A stretch of 64,000 nt of DNA from Tetradesmus obliquus (lineage: Eukaryota; Chlorophyta; Chlorophyceae; Sphaeropleales; Scenedesmaceae): contig CP126197.1 in assembly GCA_030272155.1 (NCBI GenBank), positions 4,208,001 to 4,272,000 on the forward strand, given 5' to 3'. The translations under genes and the position numbers were made by a program. Under the pieces are notes generated by a model. That model saw only the letters and a program-made list of their open reading frames with translations, was not told the DNA's origin and searched no databases. Each line of letters starts with the position of its first letter. Within the stretch, counting starts at the first letter, position 1. Shown piece by piece: positions 55,317-64,000 of the stretch.

Positions 55317-55672
55317 TTAGCACTCAAGCTCAGTGGTGGTTCATCTCGGTGCAGTACTGCTGATGTTGTCAGTCAAGCTACGAGTTGAGTTGCAATAATC
55401 CACACAAACAGCATGCAATTGTTGAAACAGCAGATAAGCTTGCACACGTGGCAATAACCCGCAGTAAGACCACCTTGATTCGTATTGCTCCAGTGGGCAG
55501 GGTTCTCGCACTTGTGTGTGTCCGGTTATAGAGTGCAACTTCATGTTAAGCATGCAAATTCGGTTTCGACTTCTGACGCTCCATCATTACACTTCCGTCA
55601 CCGATCGGCATCAGCAGCAACGGGCAGCAACGCAGCAACAGCAGCAGCACTCCTGAATGCTACCTGTGAGCA
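55317..55672. promoter_or_regulatory. Shared divergent promoter region of the kinase and WDR82 genes
   Basis: 356 bp between the two start codons, transcribed in opposite directions. It must hold both 5' UTRs and promoters. No convincing TATA box was found; co-regulation is only a possibility. Confidence 0.55.
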
Positions 55673-58407
55673 ATGCAAGTAGCTCTTACTGATGATGTAG
55701 TACGGGGATTCAAGTGTGGTCGAATATTCAAGGTGGGCTGGGCACTGCAGCTGCACAGCCCCCAGCAGGTTCTGGTACTCACAGCAGCAGCAGCAGCGCC
55801 CAATCAGTGCACAACTTGCGTGGCTGCTTGCAGCATTGTCTAGATGGCAAAACGGTCACTGCACACAGTAGGCTTGTAATAATGTTGTTGCTGTGGTGAA
55901 GCCGCCCACGCTGCAGTGTGCCAGCAGTTCCAGCAGTCCCTCATCTCTGTCTGCGCTGTTGCGCATGCTGCAGCTGCTGCTGTATCTGACGTGTGTCCGC
56001 ATCCCTTGTGCTTCTCATTGTTTGCAGGACAACACGCAGCAGATCAACAGCTTAGACTTCCACCGCACAGCTGACCTGCTGGTCACTGCCAGCCATGACG
56101 ACATCATCTACGTGTATGACACAGCACAGGGCAAACGGCTGCTGACAGAAGTGCCCAGCCGCAAGTATGGAGCGCAGAATGTGGTGTGGACGCACTCAAC
56201 GGAGCTGATACTGTTTGCATCAAACAAGGTGCGTGAACAGCTGTAGCACACCACTGCTGTGGATGAAGGAGTCTGGTTGCAGCAGCAGCAACTGCAGCAG
56301 TGTACTGGCTCGGATAAGCTGCTGCGGTTTACATAAGAGTGGTACCTGCAGTGGCAATGGTTACACCAGCAGCAGTGCTGTCAACCCCAGCTCCGCTGGG
56401 GCCAGACCGACTCAGCACCAGCCAGCCTGCACAATGCTGGTGCGGTATGTAGCAGTTGCTGTGCTGTACGTCGCAAGACATTGACATCGACTCAAACACA
56501 TGCTGTGACTTGCTGTTTGCCTCATGCAGGGTACGGATCACGATGTGCGGCTGCTCAACTTGATGAGCGGCGGTGCCACCTCAAGATTTGTGACATACTT
56601 CAAGGTGTGGTTCTTGGGTTTGACTGAGACACTGGTCATAACATTTGCAGGGTTCAGCACACAACATGCACAGCAGCAAGGCAGCTGCAGGCACTCTCAA
56701 AGGCTGGTGACTTTGCTTTGTGTTATGCCGGCTGTCTTGCCATCTTGAAACAGCTTCAGAATGAGGAGAACCCTATCAGGTATCACATGCGCTGGCCACA
56801 TCATTGTAAACTTGTCACACCTTCGAGCATTCCGTGGTCACACAAGCCCGCTTGCAGCTGCTGCTGTGCTGCCTAAACACTAAGCATCACTGTCGTTGCC
56901 TGTGTGGCGCTTGCAGGGCCACACTGCACGCGTGACCAAGGTGGCATTTAACCCCAAAAACGACACCTTCATAACAGCAGCACAGGTAGGCAGGCACGAC
57001 AGCAGCATCTGGTGTGGTGTGTTGCTGCGCCTCATGCACCTGTTCTTTTAATCCACCTGTGTCACACTGCTGTTCCTGACGAATGCGCAACACCCAAACA
57101 TTCTTGTTGAAACTTTTGCACAAACAACAAACATTGTTCTTGGCACAGATCTGAAGCTGTAACAGCCGCTTTACAAATGCCTGCTTGCAGGACAAGGAGG
57201 TTCGGCTATGGGATGTGCGCACGCCGCAGTGCCAGGCCGTGCTCACCTGCCCCTGCCAGGCCACAGTCGCGTACGACCAGCAGGGCCTGGTCTTTGCTGT
57301 GGGGCTGGACAACGGCATCATCAAGCTGTTTGATGCAGGCAACTACGAGCAGGGGCCCTTCGAGACGTTCACAGTGAGCTTACCTGCACGGCTCATACAG
57401 TCAAACTTATGTGTCGCTGTGTGCGGACCTAACTCCGAGCCATGTCTGCAGGTTGCTCTGCAGCGCAGAGGTTGACTTGGCTGCTCTCTTCAAAGGTTCC
57501 TGCCACTGTTGCAGGTGCCTGACCTGCAAAACAGCGCGGTTGGTTCTAGCTGCTGCAGCTGTGTTGCGTTGGCGATGCTGATTCCCTACACTGCTGCAGG
57601 TACGGCTTCAAGCAGCGATGATTGATGTGTTGATCTGTGTGTTCAATGCTGCAGGTGCCTGACCTGCGCAACAGCCCAGTGCCCTTCACGCACCTCAGCT
57701 TCAGCAATGACGGCAAGCTGCTGCTGGGTGTAGCAGAGGGCCGCGCTTTTGTGCTGGATGCATTCACTGGCAGCCTGCTGCGCAGCTTCCCCAATGGAGT
57801 GACTGAGGCTGGCGCAGCGCCAGAGGCATCCCTCAGCTATGATGGGCAGTATGTGCTGTCAGGTGCGCTGCTGCTGCCAGTGCATGGCTGGTGATGCTGG
57901 TGTCGGTGAAGAATGTTGCGACCAGCAGCAGCCTGGGCAGCACACACTGTTGACAGCTAGCAGTGACAGCTGGGGTTGGTTCATGCTTGATTGCGGACCA
58001 TGACATGGAGCTGTTTTTGAACAGCAGGAGATGTTGTGCAGCACTCTGAGCTGTACGGTACTTGCAGCTAGCTGACCTTGCAGCAGTAGTCCCAAGCCAG
58101 CAGACAGAGCACTACTGAGAGCTGAGACCCTCCTCCTGCTGCTGCTGCTGCTGCAGGCTGTGAAGACAAGAGTGTGCGCGTGTGGAACGTCACCACAGGA
58201 GCGCAGGTAGCAGCCTGGGCCGGCCATGCAGGCGTGCCTCACTGCGTGAAGTGGGCTCCTCGGCGGCTGCTGGCAGCATCAGCATGCAGCGCAGTGTGCG
58301 TGTGGGTGCCGGGGCCTGAGGTGCTGCAGCAGCAGATCCAGCAGCAGCAGCAGCAGCTACAGCAGCAGCAGCAGTACCAGCAGCAGCCGCAGATGCAGGT
58401 ACACTAG
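55673..58407 (+). CDS. WDR82: WDR82/Swd2-like WD40-repeat protein, 7 exons, 348 aa
   Basis: Exons 55673-55732, 56028-56228, 56530-56604, 56917-56985, 57191-57373, 57655-57862 and 58157-58407; all GT-AG with matching phases. The start MQVALTDDVVRGFKCGRIFK aligns with the family N-terminus (LTD...FR.AK.F). Diagnostic stretches follow: QQINSLDF, ASHDDIIYVYD, KYG, GHTARVTKVAFNPKNDTFITAAQ, DKEVRLWDVRTPQCQ, GLVFAVGLDNGIIKLFD, GPFETF, SNDGKLLLG, and GCEDKSVRVWN. WDR82/Swd2 is a nuclear beta-propeller subunit of Set1/COMPASS H3K4 methyltransferase and of a PP1 phosphatase complex acting in transcription termination. The usual length is about 313 aa; here a Gln-rich tail encoded by CAG repeats adds about 30 residues. 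The gene is complete. Confidence 0.9.
57515..57599 (+). other. Decoy or cassette exon in the WDR82 intron, from a partial duplication of the exon 6 start
   Basis: Bases 57511-57536 repeat the acceptor and first codons of exon 6 (57651-57676, GCAGGTGCCTGACCTGC) with about three changes. A GT donor follows at 57600. The enclosed 85 nt is open but not a multiple of three, so inclusion would shift the frame. Confidence 0.4.
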
Positions 58408-61400
58408 CATGCGGCTGTGTGTGCGGCTGAAGGGTGTGCATTTCGGGCCGGTTGTGCATGCGTAGGTCTGCCTTTACATGCGGCCTGTTGCAACTTCTTG
58501 ATCAAGACAAGCGCGGCATGCCCTGTTGCGCTTGGGTTTTCTGGTCCCAAGGCAGTTGCTACGGTAGCTGGTTCACAGCAGCAGCCTGGCAGGGTGCAGT
58601 GCATGCACATCGTTTGAGGTAGCCATGGTGTGGTGCAACCACTTACATGGCGCTCTATATTCGTTCTTATACATGGGGCCCCTGGTTTTAAGCGTTTCAA
58701 ATGTGCTTCGAGCAGGATCGCGCCTCTTAAAGTGTTACAGAAGTAAAAGAAGAAGGCAACACTTTCAGCACAGCACAGTACCATTGTCAACAACCACTCA
58801 TGAGACAGTACCATGTCGCACAGCACGATTGTCCTTCCACGTAAGAAGTCACTGCGTTTGCCAAGCACCATCCCATCTCATCCTGCAAAGTCTTTCGAAC
58901 ACTGCGCAGTCAACAATCGGCAGCATACAACGTTTCCGTCAAGAGCCAGCTGCATGCCCCCTGCCGGCACATGCATGCTACATGCATGTTACTGTTACTG
59001 CCAAACGATGACGGTCCTCCTGCATGGTGCGAATCACCAGCGGCAACTGCCGCACAGCACATCCACAGAGCATGTCGGGCCTCGCCAAACACTGATGCGA
59101 CTGCACAGTGCATTGAGAGGGGCATAGTACACACTTGTAATGGGCTAGCACCCTGCACAGAACTGCGACCGCTCTCACTCCAAGAATGTGCAGTTCAGCG
59201 CGCTCAGCATTGCCCGCAACAGGGTTTGAACACTCTGCAGCACAAAACCCCTCACAATGCACTCTGCTTAGCTTTCTACCTCAAACAGCAAGTCCTGCAA
59301 GCATACCTGTGCCCCTCAACTAGATAAGGCACACTCTATTGCAGTGCACGCCGCAGAAACCATAGCAGGGCTGACACACAGGCTGGTACCAGAGCTGTTG
59401 GAGAAGCCGAGCAACAGCTTATTTGTGACAAACACATGATGCACCAGCCTGTGCGGCATGTGCTCGGACCATGGTTGCAATGGCGTGCATGTGAAGCAGA
59501 AGGAAAAGAACAGACTTCCTAATATTGTAACAAGAGCATGCGAGCTGCCTTCTGCATATACAAAACAATGCTGTCATCTGAAGCATTCCCAGAGTGTGCG
59601 GCTAGCATGGTGCAGCTGCTGGTGAACGAGCTCAGACACAGCTGCTCGACCAGGTTCAGCAGCAGTCGCTGCATATCCTGGCACTGGAATGTAGCAAAGA
59701 CAGCCTGCTGCAATGAACAGCCCAAAGCCACATTCTAGTTGTGCTGGCCTGCTTGCACACATATGATCTCAAGGCACCAGACTGCAGTGCCCCGGAAACC
59801 AGTCAAATGATCAACAGGTGCTTATAACGACACTGCATTCAACACTGCAAGGTAAGCAGCACATAGCTCTGTTGGTGGCCACGTAATAACGCAAGAGTGC
59901 GGACATGTTTGCAGGCTGTCATGGCTGAAGCCTGCTTCATTCCATCTGTTGAACGCCACGCATTTGAGTGGCTGCACAAAGCCACAGCCGCGCCCAGAGA
60001 GCCGGTCAGAGGGCTGATAGTAAAGGCAAAAACTGATGGCAACAAACAAGCGCTGCAGACCCAGTCCAGTAGCCGTGCACTCCATCAACCTTGGCCTGCA
60101 CGTACGACAGCAACAGCAAACTGCTGACGCTTGGAGACTGACCACATGCTGTAGCCATGCCTGCAGAAGATACCACTGACAACGGAAGCGGGGCAAAGCT
60201 CAGGAACGCAGCGAGTCGAAAACGCTGCATGCATGCTGCTGGCAACGAAAGCTGGCAGCTGCAGTAATAAACCTACAAAGAACGTGCAAGCACTGCGCAG
60301 CTGCTGCAAAGGATCATCAGCAGCTGGCTACAAAGTATGGTAACGACATAACCGCCTGGTGAAGCGCAGCATGCAGTCCCAAACCAAGCTGCATGCGCGT
60401 CTGTTGCGTGCCATCTTCAGTAGTTGCGTAGCAGCAGCAGCGCAACTGCCACAACGCTGCTTCCGCAGTCTGCATGAAAACACCCACACACAAACACACA
60501 TCCTGTAGTAGACCTGCAGATCCCACAGCAACGCCAGAACCAAACCAAGTGATCAGTGTGGTGGTGATGGAGGGATGCAGCATCCCAAGAATCCACAGCG
60601 TCGGCTGTGTAGCAGCGCCACACAGCGCGCACACTGCGCTTGAATGCAGGGCGGAGCGGCCAAATAAGGTGCGCCACTGATATGTAACATGTGAGGTGTG
60701 GGCCTTGTTCTCTGCTGAAACAACGAGCCACAGAACATGTAAGCTGTGCACGCGCCTGCATCCACGCAGGCAGGTGCCCTGTGATTGGGTTGTTGGCGTG
60801 TCGTCTGTGCTCGCAACATGAATGCAGCGTGGCGCACCGCTGCATTTGTGTGTCTGGCCGCGCTAGGCGCTCGGCCCTACATCGCACCCAGAAACACAAC
60901 AAGCCGTAACATCAGAAGCCGAGAGCTACCCCGAGTAAGCTCGACGTCCCTGCTCATCCGCAGCTGCCACACAGTTGCAGGGAGATCCATTGCACCAGAC
61001 CTGCCACAACACAGCAAGCATCAGCATGCAAGCGCACAGAGACACCTGCATGCAAGCCCGCAACAGATGACCCAAACACACCGCCATACTGCAACACAGC
61101 AACCAACAGCAGGCAAGCGCACAGGGGAGCCCCGCATGCAAGCCTGCAACAGATACCTCGAACACTGGGCGAAACTGCACAGCAAAACAAAGCATACCCA
61201 GTAACGCTGCTACAAGCACGGTTTGCCTGCAACAAGCGTGCCGTAGCAGTAGCAGGCCAGATGCCATACAGCTGATGACTGAAGGGCTGCACAACTTGCC
61301 TGGCCAAATGCCACACAGCTACTAGCGTTAGTGAGGTCTGAAGGGCTGCAGCACACCACCCAAGCCACAAGGCAGCTGTCCATACGCAACCAGCACGCAG

Positions 61401-63256
61401 TTGCACCACCAAAGCCACGATTGCACCCAACACAGCTTGCCACTGGAGCAAGACCCACGCCACAACACACAAGCGATGACACAGCTGCCCATCGCTGTAG
61501 GCGCTGTGGATCCTTTCACCTGAGCAACACTGATCCATAGCCCTCTCCCAAGAGCACAACAGGCTCCATTCAATGCTGATGACTGCCGTGCCAAGCCTCA
61601 CACAACTCCAAAGAGAAGCCGTAGTACCATGCACCCCATCTGCCTGGATGCCAAGCTCACACATAGCACCTGATGAAAACACTAGCCCTGGAGATCAAGC
61701 CTAGCGCGTCGAATGCATGCCGCCATTGTACCAGCAGTTGCAGTCTCAGCCAAGCTTAGCTTGCAGGACTGCTTGGTGGCCAGAGCTTTCACCTTTAGGA
61801 GGACAGCACGCGGTGCAAAACGGAACAAGCAGCGCAAAGATATACGCCACCATGCCATTCTGTCGACAGGAGACCCTCTTCAGCACAAACAAAACCAGCG
61901 CTGGGAAGCTCAACCTTGCGCTACATGACCGGGTCCACACAGGGTTACGGCCAAACCCAGCAGGAGCTGGCCTGTCAGACGCTGATTACACCTCTCGCAC
62001 TGCGCAGCTTCCAACAGGTTTGCACGCGGAAGAGATCTACCAGAACACCCCCCGGTTGTACGCAGACGCGCACACGCAAGCAGACTGCAAAGCCACGCAG
62101 CACTTGCAGATTCGAGTGCATTGCTCCAACATGCCAAACGGGCAGAGCAGCACATGCCGCAGACGGTTGCGCGCACGACTGCTGTCCACCTTGCCCGACC
62201 CGTACTTTGTACACATACAAGCTCGCCATTGCTCCGCCACACATCCACCTTTGCCATGCGCCCGAGGCCTTCACCAATCCAGCATCTGAAACAGACTCGT
62301 CATATTCAGCAAGCGACGCCCACCAGCCACCCAAACACTGTTACAACTGCCCTGTAACAACCCTGGGGACGTCGACTGATACAAGCTCTGCTGACCCGTC
62401 TGCTGCAAAGCCACACATCAAACATGTAGAGCTGTACTGACATGCTGCTTTGGATTGTGCAAAAGCCCTGCGAGTCCACAAACTTGCACAGCTGTATGCC
62501 TGAACAAACATAGCCAAAAGCGTGAGCCGCCAGCACCGACATAGACCCAGTCCTGTGCACACAAGCAGCAGCACAAGAGCAGCACTGCACACCATGCACA
62601 CAGCCCTCAATCTTTGTGATGATGACTGAGAGAGCTGAGAAGTATGCTGTGCAGGATTGCAGAGGTTCACAGCTGGCCGCTCCTCCAACCGTCGCAACCG
62701 TCACAAGCGAACCCACACCTTGAGAGAAAAGGGCTTTTAGCATGCAGACAAGATGAGACTGTCTCCTGACGCCTGACCCGCATTGACACTATCCAATGCT
62801 TCTGGATAAGCAGCCGACACCCCAGGCCCAACCGGCACAATCACACATGCAGCAGGTGGGTGCAAACTCCGAAACCACACCATCCGTGCAGTGTGCCGCC
62901 AGCTGTATCCTCGCCATTGTATAGCCATCCAGTTGAGTTCTGCACACAAGCTGAACTCGCACATTGAGCGCAGAGTTGTAGTACCAGACAAGCCTGGTAG
63001 TGTAATAAAGACGTAACAAAGCCACTCATCCAAGCTCCGCCTCCTCCATATCCTCCATATGACACTCATGCATCCATGCTGTGTTGCATGCAAGCTGCAG
63101 CCCATGCAACCAGCTGGCAGCTTGCCGATGACCACAAACATAAATGCTGTTGGTAGGGTTTGTAGCACCTTCAGCGACAACGAATCCACCACCAAATCGT
63201 AGCAAGCTTCAGCACAAACGTCACCACCATGCCAACCCATGAAGCCACTTCAAACC
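58408..63256. other. Gene-poor region
   Basis: No gene is supported in 4.8 kb. ORFs of 60-240 codons occur in all frames but overlap, lack domains and show no exon chain. Degenerate internal duplications are visible, for example GCATGCAAGC-CGCAACAGAT at about 61050 and 61136, and a CTGAAGGGCTGCA segment at about 61279 and 61338. The part next to 58407 is the WDR82 3' UTR. Part could be unrecognised non-coding RNA or UTR. Confidence 0.5.
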
Positions 63257-64000
63257 TCAAGCCTGGCCACCAGCAGGGCCCCAGATGCTGCTGGTCAAGG
63301 GGTCACCCCAGGTGAACGCAGGCATGCGAATACCACCATCATTGGGGCTCTCAACCCACTGCGAAGACGCTGCACGAGTAAAGCTGCCAGCACTGCCCGC
63401 AACACTTGCAGTGCGCAAATCATTACCAGCTGCGGCCGTCGGCCCTGCTGCCTGCTCGTCACAGCAACTGCCAGCCTTGCTCGACCCAGGAGACGAAGCC
63501 AATGAAGCACGGCCCTCGCCTATTGCTGCAACATTGGTGCTGCTGCTGCTGCCACTGCCGCGGCAAGCAGAGGACGCCCTTGTGGGCCCACCCACCACCA
63601 GATGCTCGGGTGACATGCGCTGGCTAGGGCCGGCAGCTGCAGCTGCAGCAGCTGCTGCTGCGCCTGCCGCATAGCCACTCTCCCACATGCGTTGTACCTG
63701 CTGTTGCTGCTGCTGTGCCTGCAGCCTATGCAGCATGCTGGCTTGTGCTGCATCTGCAGCAGCAGCGACAGCACTGCTGCTGGCAGGCACCCAGGGGCTG
63801 GCTGTATTAGCACCCCATGCCGGGCCACCAATGCCGCCCCACCCACCAAGGCCAAGACCCCAAGCAGAGTTATTGCTGTTGCTGCTGCTGACACCACCAA
63901 ACTGAGAGGTATTAGCTGCAGTCAGCCCACTCATGTCGAGCATTCCAAATCCTCCCAAACCGCCCTGAACTGCGGCAGTACTGTATCCACCGAACGCACC
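63257..64000 (-). CDS. C-terminal part of a Gly/Ala/Ser/Gln-rich protein, cut by right window edge
   Basis: Open on the minus strand from the window end to a stop at 63257, about 247 codons. Composition: Gly-rich start (GGLGGFGMLDMSG), Asn/Ser run, poly-Gln followed by poly-Ala, Ser-rich middle, and an end rich in Trp and Pro (MPAFTWGDPLTSSIWGPAG). No domain recognised. Low complexity with scattered Trp is typical of disordered tails, such as those of some RNA-binding proteins, but that is only a guess. The N-terminal part lies outside the window; the frame shows no ATG that must be a start. Confidence 0.5.
   Translation of the reverse strand, partial: GAFGGYSTAAVQGGLGGFGMLDMSGLTAANTSQFGGVSSSNSNNSAWGLGLGGWGGIGGPAWGANTASPWVPASSSAVAAAADAAQASMLHRLQAQQQQQQVQRMWESGYAAGAAAAAAAAAAGPSQRMSPEHLVVGGPTRASSACRGSGSSSSTNVAAIGEGRASLASSPGSSKAGSCCDEQAAGPTAAAGNDLRTASVAGSAGSFTRAASSQWVESPNDGGIRMPAFTWGDPLTSSIWGPAGGQA

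Noticed and set aside
60300..62800. Long minus-strand ORFs (up to 242 codons)
   Set aside because: No conserved motif, overlapping frames on both strands and no plausible splice chain.

Overview
The window looks like nuclear DNA of a chlorophyte (probably chlorophycean) green alga. The signs are genes split by short GT-AG introns, UGUAA-type polyadenylation motifs, many CAG/CTG runs giving poly-Q or poly-A tracts, a NIMA-type kinase and a WDR82-type WD40 protein, and Ty3/gypsy retroelements carrying a cytosine-methyltransferase domain. No rRNA, tRNA or CRISPR array was recognised. Species-level assignment is not possible from the sequence alone. Layout: (1) 1-5009, two tandem minus-strand paralogues of an unrecognised multi-pass membrane protein; the left one is cut by the window edge and carries a one-base frameshift. 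(2) 5010-8945, gene-poor DNA rich in CTG runs. (3) 8946-14295, copy A of retroelement family 1: a 5'-truncated pol (RT, RNase H, DNMT3/DRM-like methyltransferase, integrase, PHD finger, Tudor-like tail) with a 153-bp copy of its own 3' end fused in front of it. (4) 14296-32670, copies B and C of family 1 as a large inverted duplication: 6,773-bp arms (15064-21836 and 25898-32670) around a 4,061-bp spacer. Gag-protease and pol are in one frame separated by a single UAG. (5) 32806-48388, a minus-strand host gene whose last exon is split by a 13,604-bp insertion (33008-46611) with a 4-bp target duplication. The insertion is family 2 (copy D): a 3,095-codon gag-pol, a third ORF with a zinc knuckle and coiled coil, a leader holding an array of small hairpins, and LTR pieces in a circularly permuted order. 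(6) 48977-55316, a NEK-family kinase gene (16 exons, minus), head to head with (7) 55673-58407, a WDR82/Swd2 gene (7 exons, plus). (8) 58408-63256, no supported gene. (9) 63257-64000, the 3' part of a low-complexity minus-strand gene leaving the window. How the parts work together: the retroelements encode what is needed for reverse transcription and integration, plus a DNA cytosine methyltransferase between RNase H and integrase and a PHD/Tudor-like module behind integrase. Element DNA might therefore be methylated by its own polyprotein and be guided to marked chromatin; this is inference. Copies A, B and C are each incomplete, and A and B are identical wherever I compared them over 3,930 bp, so family 1 was recently active. 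For family 2 the sequence shows a coherent LTR (TATA-like box, inferred start site, UGUAA signal) and an 11-nt primer site complementary to the inferred RNA 5' end, as in Tf1-type self-priming elements. Three apparent one-base frame breaks (near 1185, 34670 and 46788) could be real lesions, recoding or sequencing errors.
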